From Sisyra terminalis (Eukaryota; Arthropoda; Insecta; Neuroptera; Sisyridae), in assembly GCA_958496175.1 (NCBI GenBank), contig OY292274.1, positions 67,342,630-67,406,629 of the forward strand: a stretch of DNA of 64,000 nt, read 5' to 3'. A model generated the notes under the pieces. It did not search any database, was not told where the DNA came from, and worked only from the letters and a program-made list of their open reading frames with translations. The position numbers were made by a program, and so were the translations under genes. This document shows, piece by piece, positions 45,956 to 57,455 of the stretch; within the stretch, counting starts at the first letter, position 1; every line of letters begins with the position of its first letter.

Positions 45956-46137
45956 ACTATGGTAAATGTTCTCAGAAAATGCAAATAATGATTGCACAAA
46001 TGCACAAATTTATGCTCAAATTGTTATAGGTTTTTTCTTCCACATTGGAACATGTTTCAGAACTATGACAATTTGAGCATAAATTTGTGCATTTGTGCAA
46101 TCATTATTTGCATTTTCTGAGAACATTTACCATAGTA
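45956..46137. repeat. Near-perfect hairpin, ~74-bp arms and ~30-bp loop
   Basis: ACTATGGTAAATGTTCTCAG (..AAATGCACAAATTTATGCTCAAATTGT) is mirrored by ACAATTTGAGCATAAATTTG (..CTGAGAACATTTACCATAGT) with almost no mismatch. The loop is about 46030-46062. The arms match no other family in the window. Confidence 0.9.
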
Positions 46138-47810
46138 TTTCGACTGTAAACTTTCGGACTGCTTAAAAGTTTAAATTCTAATAGATATATCTGAAAATCG
46201 TTAAGTTAAGTTTATAAGTGAGTATTAAGTTTTTGATTTTCACATATTGTAAAGCTGAAAATCCGAAATACGTATTCACAAGTAAATATATTAGTGAGCG
46301 AATATTGAGTAACGAGAAATTCGGGGAATTAAAAGAAAATGGTTTAATTATATAGTTGAAATTTAGATATTTTAATAATAAGTGCATAGCTACACAATGG
46401 TTTTACTTGAATATGGAGGAACTGAGTTTCGTGCAATTTAACTCATTTTAATTTCACGGTAGTTTTGTACATTGCAGTAGTGTAATAGTTTTGAGAAAAA
46501 GGTTCATTTGGGAGTCGAGACAATGAAATGGGATTTCTACTAATATTCTAAATCTAGATCCTTAACTTCTGTTATTTTGACGTGAGTGTTTTGATAAATT
46601 TTTACTGTTTTAAGTCATAATTAAGACCGACTTTATTGAACTTTACGATATTTTTTTTATGTATAGATCCTGATTGATTTATGGATTATTTGGTTCACGG
46701 TAGATATACCTACCGTAGGTATATGCAATTGAACATACTCTTTTTAGATATTTATAAATTTTTTTTTAAAATTAATTGGTCATTATATAGAAATATTTTA
46801 TTCTAAGCAAGTTTATTAAATGTCTTATTAAAGCTGACAAAATAGTGTTTTCAGGTATGATTATGTTTTTCGTAAAAGAAATAAGAAAAATAAAAATGTT
46901 CATATACCTCTACAAATAGGAAATCTAAAATGAAAATTTAATCTACACTTACGTTACGCAGACGAAGTCGCAGGGATCAGCTAGTTATTAAGTATGTTTA
47001 ATTAAATTTTCCATGACCTAAGTTGAAATATTGTTAAATGTTATTGATGGCCACTAAAGCCTTAAAAAGGCGGCCATAAGTAGTTGACAATTTGACAATG
47101 ATATGCTTGTTAAATTTTTTTATGATTGAACATTTTCTGAAAGACCCAAATTTGGTAAATCGTGTGGTATGGACTATAGAGGAAAGGCTAGCTGCATAAT
47201 ATACGTAGATAAGCCATCCCATAAGAATGGCTCACGTAATATAAAATATAAAATTTTATTGGAACCAAGTTTCGAGGTAATGATGAGTGAGGTGGATGTG
47301 AAATGTAAGTCAGGGAAATGTGAGTCATAGAATCTGAGAACTTTGAAATCAGCATTTCTGATAATATTACCACTTGCAAATGTTGACTCATATGAAATTA
47401 TAATACAATCGTATGTGTGGATATATAATGTATATATGTATTACTATTGGAACGGTTATTCTGATGATGATTTTTTTTTTATATGTTATGACGGTGATAT
47501 GTTCCTCATTAACCGTCTGAGGTGATGTGTGCTCATTTACGGTCTGTGATTTGCACATCCTTTATTTCCTGATCGGAAACAGGTCAATATAATGTAGATA
47601 ATCGTCGGATAGTGCAAAATTAAATGCAAAATTAAGCAAAAATTGACATGAATGAGTAATCGATGTGGATTTCTTTATTTGATTAATCGAAACTTTTATT
47701 TGCTTACTACAAATTACCAACGGTTTTTTTTTCGAATAAAGGATATAGGCCCATTTGTATGGTAAAAGTGCCCCCGCGGCTTTTTCGATTCAAAATCAGA
47801 GGATCGTTTT
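46138..47810. other. AT-rich stretch, no gene recognised
   Basis: CGCAGACGAAGTCGCAGGGA then TCAGCTAG (about 46959-46984) resembles a transposon-end motif common in insect genomes and is inverted relative to 40818-40845. Otherwise nothing supported; open frames at 47034-47525 overlap on both strands and match nothing. Confidence 0.35.
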
Positions 47811-48740
47811 GATACTAAATCCAAAAAAAATTAGCCAAATTTTCAGCTTTTTATCACAAGCGATTTTCGAGTATTTCGAAAAAAAAAAATTTTCGATTTT
47901 ATTTTTTTTTTAGTAGTAAAATTTAAAATTAATAACCTACGATTTTTTTTCTCATTCTTAGGAGTAAAAGGCATGAAAAAATATTTTTTTTATAACGACT
48001 GCTTCTGAAGTTGAACTTTCGTGCGTTGTGTGGCGGGGGTAAAGAGCCGTTTTCTCATCGTGGTGGCAAGCGTGCGCGAAAGTAGAGAAATCGTGCGCAA
48101 AAGTAAATAACAGTGCGCAAAAGTAAAATAAATTGATACCTAAATAAACTTTAATCTCGTGCGCCTACCCTCACTCGCCTGGCGGCCTCGTGGGGGTACT
48201 TTTTTGTGTCGTAGACCCCTTGCCATGTTTTTCCGTGTTGGGTAGACCCCCTACTTACCTGAAATTGATTTCCTGTAAATTTCTAACTGCAGTGAAGTTT
48301 AGTATTAAAACCTTAAAGTAAAAACATAGGTACTTTTATAACTTCATAGGTACTTTTATAAATAATGTATATGTCTTGATATTATAAGATAGTATGATGT
48401 AAGTAAATAGGTACTATCAGTGTATGTGTTGAGATCCACTATCGTGGATCCCCATTTTCATTTCATGGACCCCCAAATTTTTTTTCGCTGACGTAGACCT
48501 CTTGCAGGTTGTCATAGGCCCCTAGGGGTCGATATAGACCACTTTGGGAATCACTGGTTTAGATACTAAATCAAAAAAAAATTAGCCAAATTTTCAGCTT
48601 TTTATCGCAAGCGGTTTTCGAGTATTTCGAAAAAAAAAAAATTTCGATTTTATTTTTTTTTCTTGTAGTAAAATTTAAAATTAATAAACTACGATTTTTT
48701 TTCTCATTCGTTGGAGTAAAAGGGATGAAAATTTTTTTTT
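47811..48740 (+). repeat. 175-bp direct repeats flanking a hAT-like insert
   Basis: 47811-47990 and 48562-48740 are direct copies (GATACTAAATCMAAAAAAAA TTAGCC.., GAGTATTTCGAAAAAAAA, AATTAATAAMCTACGATTTT). Between them lies CpG-containing DNA ending in a hAT-like terminus: GGGGTCGATATAGACCACTT, TGGGAATCACTG at about 48556 (reverse complement CAGTGATTCCCAAAGTGG). A short GTGCGCRAAAGTA triplication sits at about 48072-48125. Confidence 0.75.
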
Positions 48741-49129
48741 CTATTATTTTCATATGGATTGTCGATTTTTAAGAGTCGAAACAAAATTAAAATTAATTTT
48801 TTCAGTGCGTTTTTGAAAAGTGTTCACCGCCAAATTTTCTCAAAAAACGTCTTTAGTACTCCTCTGTACTAATTTTTTCATTTTTTTTTATTTGGTGGAA
48901 CATTATGAAAAAAAATAAAAACTGTTTTTTTTCCTATATCTTTTGCTAAAGCACAGTTATTGATTTTTTTGGGTAAAGTAATTATGAAGATAATTATTTT
49001 TCAACTCAAAATTTACATTTATTAAACTATTTAAAAAATGAAGAAATTTTCATTAAAAATTATATTTTATACAATAATTTTTTAAAATACATAATAATAT
49101 ATTTTTATTAGTTCTAATAATTGTACCAT
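48741..49129. other. AT-rich spacer, nothing recognised
   Basis: Homopolymer-rich; no features. Confidence 0.3.
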
Positions 49130-49870
49130 TAGATTGATCCAAAAAAAAAATTTTTTTCTTAATTATATCGAAAATATTGTGGGAATGACAAAAAAAAAAT
49201 CCAGTGAAAGTTTAAGCTCTTAATATTAATATTAAGAGGGACCGCATCGCAAATTTCGATTTTCCATTTAAATAACATGGGAACAATATCCTCTTGCACT
49301 TTGGAATTTTATAGCTCACGTTGGTGACAATATTTCGGAATGACCAAGGTATATTCTTGTAGAAAATTAAACGATCTACAAAAAAGGTCTCGAAAAAGTT
49401 TTTTGTATATTTATTCCTTCAAAAGTTATTCGAGGTCAAAGTTGAACTAAAAATAAATTTTAATATTTTTTTCAATTTTTTGACGCAACCATCAATTTTA
49501 TGAGAAAATTTCAAAGGACATTTTTTGTAGAGCATTTTTTTTCCTATAACTTATTTCTATAAAAGTTTTTGATATTTTTCACAGGTCCTAAGTTATTTAA
49601 TTAAAATTAAAAAAATATTTTTTATGTTAAAAATATAATAATTCAGGGAATTTCAGTTTAATGCAAATAACTTAGGACCTGTTGAAAATATCAAAAACTT
49701 TTATGAAGATAAGTTAGAGAAAAAAAATTGCTCTACAAAAAATGTCCTATAAAATTTTCTCATAAAATTGATGGTTGCGTCAAAAAATTGAAAAGATATT
49801 AAAATTTCTCTTTAGTTCAACTTTGAACTGGACTAACTTTGGAAGGAATAAATATATCAAAAACTTGTTA
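49130..49870. mobile_element. Family A foldback element, right end truncated
   Basis: Left terminus TAGATTGATCCAAAAAAAAA. Complete left arm, turn at about 49600-49650 (ATTAAAATTAAAAAAATATT), then the right arm as far as GGAATAAATATATCAAAAAC, where it stops. The outer ~230 bp of the right arm are lost. Confidence 0.87.
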
Positions 49871-50326
49871 AATATATCAAAAAATGATTAAATAATATAT
49901 GTTTTCTTTGATTTACTAACTTAAAAGTGGAACACCATATGTTAATTAGGTAGAAAATGAAACAATTATAAAGTCGGAAGTTAAATTTCAGAATCTCACA
50001 TTTGTGTAACGCAGGAATTTGTTCATCAAATGATTGTCAATGGCTCAAGGAATTTGGTCATATTGAATGACGTAATCTTAGCTGTACTTAATTATTTATT
50101 CGTATTTTTCTATTATGAAAAAAATTGTATGATTTTTTTTGATAATTTAAAGCCCAAGGCGTTAAATTTAAATTATAAAATACTTCATTGATTATATTGG
50201 AAAAAAAATAATTTTGGTAAATTTAAAATATCGCCGTAAAGTCGTATGTATATAGCTAAAGAAAACCAAAAGCTCTGAAAGCTTGACAATTTAATCTTTG
50301 TTAAGTTTTACTTTCTTATTGTTGTG
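49871..50326. other. AT-rich spacer, nothing recognised
   Basis: No features identified. Confidence 0.3.
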
Positions 50327-50615
50327 ATTGATAATAAGATTGCTGGTATTGTTATCCATGGTTATTATACATTAATGATTCTCATTTTCTGGATACTTAA
50401 TATTTGATGTTTTTATTAAATTTTTCGTACGTTTTTCGCAGCTTCCTCAGGTACTCAATTACAAACATCAATTGTTAAATCCACGTACAATAATCTCGGC
50501 ATTTATACGACTGTCCTCATAATTCTCAGTATCCTTTCTTACCAATCATATTCCCAATGGAATATAATATATTAAGTATCCAGAAAATGAGAATCATTAA
50601 TGTCTTGATAATAAG
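50327..50615 (-). mobile_element. F4 foldback with a degenerate hammerhead-like core
   Basis: The arms ATTAATGATTCTCATTTTCT (from 50371) and AGAAAATGAGAATCATTAAT (to 50600) mirror each other. On the - strand, CTGAGGA-AGCTGC-GAAAAACGTAC (about 50434-50457) keeps CTGAGGA and GAAA but has lost the second helix II strand. TTGATAATAAG occurs on both sides (about 50329 and 50604), about 30 bp beyond the left arm. That layout matches family E, where a one-sided tail separates the palindrome from the target duplication. Confidence 0.6.
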
Positions 50616-51714
50616 TTTAGGTTGCAATAATATATATAATATGCAATTGTTAATGTTTGTTTGATCTGAATATCTGAACAAATGGAACTGAAAATTGAAA
50701 AAATAATTGAAGTGCCCTATTCCGGCTGTAAACTTTTCAATTTCTGAGAATTTAAGAGTTTGATAATTTTCAAAAATATAAATTATTTATTTACATATCT
50801 ATTCGTTCAATTTTTTTTTTGTATCTTCGTTCTGAAGCACCAAATATTTGGTGATTGACCTAAAATTTTTATTTCATTCCAATTTTGGTTTTGTGCTAAT
50901 TTAGTTGGTGCGTCGTAGATGAAAAGATATGAAAAATTCTTCGTCTCAAAAATTTTTTATATTCCAAACTGTGTTTTAATTTTTTAAAATTTTTTCTGCG
51001 TAAATTTGATTTGCGTCTTTGAAAAACGCTTACAACGTAACAGTATTATTATATGTATAGATTTTTTGCGTATTTAAGCTATGGTCGTCCAATAAAAGTT
51101 AGAAATACATTTTTATTTATTGTATGGTCAAAGATATCAGCCCCCTCCTTCGATTTATACACCTACGTCATTGTGGAAAAATTAAAATTCTTAAGATAAA
51201 TTAAGTTTTGTGCGTATTAGAGAATTTTCTATGCGTATTTGCTAATTTAAAAGCGAGGCCCTTTTAGGTCCTAGAGGGATTTAGATGATAATATCCATAG
51301 TTTATTTTTAAGAGCTTCCAGAAAAAATTAAAGCTCATGGATAATGTAATACAAAAGTTTGTAACAATTTCTTTCTTTATTTATCTAAGGATGGCTTTTC
51401 AATTGAAGGGTACAGAGGAAAAGTTCTTTTGTAAGTTAAAAGTCTTGCCTCTTATTAACAATTAAAATTTAGGGATTTGGAAATCATCTCAGTGATTACT
51501 TTTATTCCAAAGTTCAATCACTTGGGTTTTAAAAATGAATGATGGTTTTCTTTGATAAAAAAACGGAGAATTGATTCATTTTGTTCTATATTATACTTGA
51601 GGACCCGGTAAACTTCGTATCATTTAAAATTGAATTGCGAAAATTAAATGATATCGGTAATATTGCCAAATTTTTATTTATTAATATCGATGTAATGAAA
51701 TACATATGAACCGC
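50616..51714. other. AT-rich stretch, nothing recognised
   Basis: No coding or repeat signal identified. Confidence 0.35.
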
Positions 51715-51958
51715 TTATTTTGAAAGTGGTGTAAGTCCATTTCAAGAACAATCCCTATCGTGTTATCATTTTTAACCTTTGGAACATAAGATACTAAGGA
51801 GGAGGGAATAATTGGCGTTTTTTGTCAACAACTAAAATGAAATCAAAAATCAGTAATTTGTGAAAACTTAGCAGTTAAATAATTAACATACTTTGTTCTA
51901 GTTACAAGAAGGAGAAGCACCTAGAAATGGACTTATGCCACTTTCAAAATAAACGAGT
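51715..51958. mobile_element. Family K MITE
   Basis: Ends TTATTTTGAAAGTGGTGTAA and its mirror at CACTTTCAAAATAAAC. The interior is in opposite orientation to the 18295 copy (CTAAGGAGGAGGGAATAATT). Confidence 0.8.
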
Positions 51959-52427
51959 CAATTATTGATAATTTAACCATTGATATAGAAAAATGTTAAG
52001 AATATGGATTTTGAAGGTAAAAATGCAGGAAAATATAGAAAAATATTTTTCAAAAATATAACAACAAAAATAATAGAAAAACTAATGTAACCTTCCCTCC
52101 CCCCCCTAACGGAAAAATTGTAAAAAAATTCTCCTAAACGCTAACTTCTTTCCTTTTTAATTAATTTGGTTCGAAAATGCCATAAGCCCCAACTAAAAAA
52201 TCGTGGGTACTCCGTTATTCGTGATGGTTTTCATGCTTGTCCGCCTCTGGACCCGTATGATGAAAATATTGTGGAATTTTCAACTTTTCAACATCCACAA
52301 TAAGGACTGCCACGTTGGGAAGACTTTTCCGACCCGAAAATTGTATATCTTCACTGAAAATCTCTAAATTTAAACATTACCTAGTTAGTCATGGTAAAAG
52401 TTTAAAATTTCCGTCTTCTCTATTTTT
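51959..52427. other. Spacer, nothing recognised
   Basis: Some GC-richer patches (about 52200-52320) but no coding signal. Confidence 0.3.
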
Positions 52428-52975
52428 TTTTTAAATACGTCTTTCGATTGCCAAGCAATCTTCCTCCGTGGTCATCAAGTAGTTTGGATCACTCCGTAAC
52501 TGCTTTGTGATGATTCACAAAATAATCACGGATTGACCTCAATTTATAAGTCGTTCCTTTTTTTGCGATGTGGTTATGGAGGGGGGGGGGTTGTTCCCAA
52601 ATTTCCTTCCTTACTTCCTAACTTGCTCACGAAGGATTCGGTGAAAGTAAGGAAATTTGAGAACCATCCCTCTCTCCATAATCACATCGCAAAAAAAAAG
52701 GCACGACTTATAAATTGAGGTCAATCTGTGATTATTTTGTAAATCATCACAAAGCAGTTACGGAGTGATCCAAACTACTTGATGACCACTGAGGAAGATT
52801 GCTTGGCAATCGAAATACGTATCTGGGAAATATGTCACGAATATTTTTGTTTAACCTTCTGTTCAAATTTATGTTTATGGTATGATTTATTATCTATTAT
52901 TACATTAAAATTATACTGCATAAATTGGACCACAATATATTTTATATATTGTATACACACTATACTATGATACTA
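52428..52975. mobile_element. Family E foldback with extended inner arms
   Basis: A long palindrome. The left arm, from CGTCTTTCGATTGCCAAGCA through GTCATCAAGTAGTTTGGATC and GACCTCAATTTATAAGTCG, is mirrored by CGACTTATAAATTGAGGTCA onward. A purine-rich spacer occurs (GGAGGGGGGGGG, about 52577). The + core is intact: CTGAGGA 52789-52795, helix II GATTGC-TTG-GCAATC, GAAA 52812-52815. The - core has CGGAGGA, a disabling change. The left outer arm is truncated and the right tail missing. The inner ~350 bp are present only in this copy. Confidence 0.85.
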
Positions 52976-53093
52976 TGACTGTCCCGATGCCACGATTTAA
53001 TGACGGTTTCTTATAGATCTCGATGAAATAAAACGAAAATGAAGAATACAATTTTTTGATATCGTGCTTAGCTTACGAAATATATTACTCATT

Positions 53094-53670
53094 TATTTTG
53101 AAAGTGGCATAAGTCCATTTCATTGATTGTTTTTCTTGTAACTAGAACAAAGTGTTAATTATTTAACTGCTAAATTTTGGCAAATTACTGATTTCATTTT
53201 TGTTGTTAAAAAAAACGCCAATTATTCTCTCCTCCTTAGTATCTTATGTTCTAATGGTTAAAAATTATAACACTATAGAGATTGTTCTTGAAATGAACTT
53301 AACTCACTTTCAAAATAAACAACGCATATATAAAAACCCATATGAGTGAATGTAGTAATAACGATTTCCTTTAATTGAAAATTTATGTAATTGTCCAGTG
53401 TTGGCTATGAATATGGCACGGGTAGTTACTAGTTTATATATAATTGATGCACTTACTCTTGATACCCCGAAGTGGTACACAAAATTTTTCCGAATGGCTT
53501 TTAGTCGTCAATTGTGCTGAAGATCTTCAATTGTTATCTTCAAGTTGTTAACCAAAAATGCCAATTATTCCCTCCTCCTTAGTATCTTCCATAGTTCCTA
53601 TGCTTAAAAGTGATTACACTATAGGGATTGTTCTTGAGATGGACTTAACTCACTTTCAAAATAAACGGCG
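53094..53670 (+). repeat. Second copy of the 18.3-18.76 kb segment, plus a K half-copy
   Basis: The K MITE (53094-53326) and the following ~220 bp (to 53548) reproduce 18295-18760 with few changes. A further half K copy (53560-53670: AATTATTCCCTCCTCCTTAG..CACTTTCAAAATAAACGG) follows, so a third insertion or partial duplication is stacked here. Confidence 0.8.
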
Positions 53671-55099
53671 CATATAGATTTTTTTTTCTCTTTTTTAAAC
53701 GGATTTCTCAGGATTTTCATGAAAAGCAGATACTTTTTTGCCGATTTCGTGACATATGCAATATCATAATTCACATAATAGTCCTCAAGGCCTGGATTCA
53801 TACTCAAATCAATCGTAAAATTTAATATAGATCTTTATTAAGATTTAATAACATATTATATAGCCATTTGGTTTCGTTGTTCTCGAATACGAAACTCTTA
53901 AACTATTTTTGAGGGCTTTTTAATTTCAAAATTCTTATATATCAATAGAAAAAAAAAATATTTGTCAACCTTGGCAAAATCAGTTACTGATATTTACGTA
54001 TTGATATTTGATTCTAGAAAACATATATTAATCTTAAATCAATTTTCTAGTCAAGTATTTACTTATTCGTGTATTTGGAGAGTTACAAATAGGATTTGTT
54101 GCACATGATATATGATAAGGTAATATTTAAACGTAATCATTTTTTTCTTTGTTTATATTTTACTGTACAAACTAATTTTTTATTTATTTAACAAACCTAT
54201 TTCGATAGTGTTTACGTTTTATTAAACATTATGTAAAAATAAAAAAAATGGAATTTGCTGTGCTATCAATTATTGTAACGTTTGGTTTACTTATAACAAT
54301 TTATTTGTTAATATACGCAAGTGACCTTTAAATGAAGATAATCTTAAGTTTGTTAATTTTTCGGCTGAAAGATGAGAAGTTTTTACTTTCAATGTCTTGG
54401 TTTTAGGTTTCTTGGGAAATAATTTTTTATTTTTACAAGTCCATTGAATTTGGTAAATGGATTGGAAGGTTGATATTTGTAGAAATGTGTTGGTAATGTG
54501 CATAAAACCCGCATTGACTATGAATTGGGTACATTAAAAAATATAGTTCAAGTTCATGTGTGTATGTTAAATGTATTATCTTAGATCTGATTGTTGTAAA
54601 TATGTAAGATGTATTGCTGCTTCAATGCATATAATTATGAAATGGAAATTATAATATTTTTCTGTGGAAAGTTTTGCATAACAATGTAGTTAAAGATGTA
54701 ATCAACCCAGCGAACAAAGGGTTCAAAATGATCAAATAAATTTGAATAAGAATTCGCAAAAAATTAATGCTAAGAATCAATAGTCTTTTATTCCGAAATT
54801 GACGTGAAAAATCGCAATTTTTTTTTGTATAACCAGAAAAATTCGTGATGCTGGGTTTAAAGGTCCAGTTTTTCTATTCCGTATTATATTGTGAAAACTA
54901 ACCCTTTTAATTTGAAACGTATAATGCTAACCAAACCAACAAATATCTGGCAATGTTAAATTTAATTTTTAATGGAATCACCCGTATAGAAGTTTGTCAT
55001 TTTATATTTTTTCTAGACCTTGTCGTCTGTCTCTTTTGGCCCCTTAGTAGGGGCCAAAAAGGACAGCTAAGGGACAAAAAAGTTTGTATTTATTTTAAG
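53671..55099. other. AT-rich stretch, nothing recognised
   Basis: No gene, RNA or repeat member identified. Open frames on the - strand (53619-53807, 54291-54503) have no recognisable motif. GGGGCCAAAAAGGACAG at about 55049 is an isolated GC-richer patch. Confidence 0.35.
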
Positions 55100-55112
55100 G
55101 ATCTGACAGGTG

Positions 55113-55684
55113 TATACAATATATAAAAAATATATTGCAGTCCAATTTATGTAGTATAATTTAACATAATAATATACAAATTTAATATAATAATATACAA
55201 ATTTAATATAATAATATATAAACTTAATATAATGATATATAAAAATCATACCACCAACATAAATTTGAACACAAGTTCAAACCAAAATATTCGTGACGTA
55301 TTGCCCAGATACGTATTTCGATTGCCAAGCAATCTTCCTCAGTGGTCATCAAGTAGTTTGGATCACTCCGTAACTGCTGTGTGATGATTCCATCTACTTG
55401 ATGGTCCAAACTATTTGATGAAGATTGCTTGGCAATCGAAATACGTATCTGGGCAATACGTCACGAATATTTTGGTTTGAACTTCTGTTAAAATTTATGT
55501 TGGTAGTATGATTTTTATATATTATTATATTAAGTTTATATATTATTATATTAAATTTGTATATTATTATATTAAATTTGTATATTATTATGTTAAATTA
55601 TGCTACATAAATTGGACTGCAATATATTTTATATATTGTATACACAGTATAACTGTTCAAAGTCAGCGGAAAAAATCTTATTTT
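55113..55684. mobile_element. Family E foldback, complete, with 13-bp target duplication
   Basis: A 572-bp element. The left arm starts TATACAATATATAAAAAAT and the right arm ends ATATATTGTATACACAG, followed by the one-sided tail AACTGTTCAAAGTCAGCGG..TCTTATTTT. The flanks GATCTGACAGGTG (55100-55112 and 55685-55697) are identical. The - strand core (55316-55342) is intact: CTGAGGA, helix II, GAAA. The + core reads TTGATGA, one base off. Each arm holds 3-4 copies of a ~24-bp TATATTATTATATTAAATTT unit, which produces the pseudo-coding YYIKFVYYYIK frames. Confidence 0.92.
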
Positions 55685-55787
55685 GATCTGACAGGTGTTA
55701 TGAAGTAATAACAGTATTTGAATTAATGAAATATTTTTGGATTTTCATTTGGAAAATTTTATTATAGTCATTTTAAACATAACATAA

Positions 55788-55893
55788 AACAATAAGAAGA
55801 CAATTCAGGTTGTTTAAGATCGTTTTTTTTTTATTTAATATTTTTATTATTCAATTAGCTACGTTTCGTTACGTATCGTAACTTCACTTCGCG
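55788..55893 (-). mobile_element. F1 foldback fragment with partial core
   Basis: AAGAAGACAATTCAGGTTGT through AATTAGCTACGTTTCGTTACG matches one F1 arm (14331-14420). It breaks off after TCGTAACTTC, losing CTGAGGA, and directly abuts the transposase fragment. Confidence 0.75.
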
Positions 55894-56025
55894 ATCAGGA
55901 GCAAATTCTTGCAAAATCGTCAATGTTTCATGGGCGATATGGTATGTGGCACCGTCCTGCTGAAACCACATGCCTACAAGATCAATAGGTTCCAATTGGT
56001 GAATTCTCTTCGTTGTTGATGGTCT
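55885..56025 (-). pseudogene. Tc1/mariner-type transposase fragment
   Basis: The - strand reads STTKRIHQLEPIDLVGMWFQ then QDGATYHIAHETLTILQEFA and PDREV without a stop. WFQQDGATxHxAxETxxxL is the conserved second-aspartate region of a DDE transposase common in insects (Tc1/mariner/IS630 group). Only ~47 codons remain. The first Asp and the third acidic residue are absent, and both sides are non-homologous, so it is a dead fragment, truncated at its C-terminal side where the F1 remnant begins. Confidence 0.75.
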
Positions 56026-57455
56026 ACTATTTCATGTTTACTAACTTTCATTTGTCTATTTTCGATTTATTACGTCATAATCATGGGATATTATGATTGC
56101 CAATCATGGCGAATAATTCAAATTTTGCGCTTTTATTGAAACATTCTTTATATCTTGGCAACATAACGATGAAGAGGTTGAACTTTAGCACTAAAATTCG
56201 AAAAATGGATTTAAGATTTTATAAGTTTTGCGGTATAGGACTAATATTATGTATTACCTTTTCTTTCCTTGTCATAAGCGATTAGTTTAGAGGGAAAGAA
56301 TCAATTAAAAGCTCAGTTTTTGATTTCTTCTGAAATTTTGTTATTCTTTGGAAAAGTTTGTAACTTTTTAGTTTTCTTAGTTAAACTGATGAAAAATATA
56401 AATTTTCTTCGACCATTAGTCTTACAACATTTAACTTTTTCCCTGAATCTTGTCCCTCTGGAAAAACATATAGGTACTACCATTTTACTTCCTTTTAAAA
56501 ATTTTTGAAATTCCAAAGTCTTTAATTCTGAAATTTATGTCATTTGAGCTATATTGAGGTATTAAATGGGTGTAGGTAATTCTGGTGGAAAATTTGTTTG
56601 GAAAACTTTGAAAAAAAATCTTTAGAATTCATTGGGCTTAACATGATTTTTGTTAATTTTTTTTGTTCAAGAAGTAAATGCATCAGAAATACAAGTTTTG
56701 TTTTATACTTTGACAAAATTATTTTCTCAATTTCACCGGATGGTTTAAAAGAAATTTTTCCGATTCTCATAAAAAAATAATTGTAATAACTTTTTCACTA
56801 ATAATGATTTTTTTTTATTATTATTATCTATGAAGTATTAAACGTACGCTTTCTTAATTTTTAAATATATATCCATATAGTAAATGTAACTTATGCGTGA
56901 ATATCAAAAACCAATCAGTAGCCGTGTAAGTGAGTAAATTTCTCCAACGTAGGAATAAATGAAAGTGTTTTGAAAAATTAATGAGCCAAGATATTTTAAA
57001 TGGCATTGATTTTTATTATTCAAATGCACCTGAATATTTCTCTTATAACGTTTAATAAAAATAAGTGCAATTTTCCATTTTTAATCGAGAAATTCTTTGT
57101 CTACAAATGCAATTGGGGTTTTGAATAAAAATTTTTTTTGTCATACATATGAATTTTATAAAAATTCTGCTTTTGGGTTGTTTTTCTTGTTGTTATTCAA
57201 TAGTTATAGCAAGTTAAAAATAGGTATTTGAATTTAATTGAGAACTGATCTGTATACGAAGCTTAAAAAACATGGCTGCGTATTGCGTGCAACCAAAAAA
57301 TTGTCCTTAAGTTGACATTGATTTTTCTTAGATTTACTGCCATAATCATTCATAAGACAGAAAATCCTATTTTGTTATTCAAATAACTTCTACTTCAATA
57401 AAAAAAAATGTATTTGATTTTTAATTTTAGTTAACTACCTGATATAATTGTATAC
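56026..57455. other. AT-rich stretch, nothing recognised
   Basis: Overlapping open frames on both strands (56097-56285 +, 56313-56516 -, 56320-56508 +, 56549-56770 -, 56598-56780 +) reflect a local scarcity of stops. None has a recognisable motif, and they exclude one another. Confidence 0.35.

Noticed and set aside
46955..46984. Pair of inverted CGCAGACGAAGTCGC motifs (40.8 and 46.96 kb) as ends of one 6-kb transposon
   Set aside because: The motif is short and common in insect repeats. The interval contains several unrelated complete elements, and no duplication is visible.
55067..55708. Tyr/Ile-rich YYIKFVYYYIK frames
   Set aside because: Produced by 24-bp AT repeats in the family E arms.
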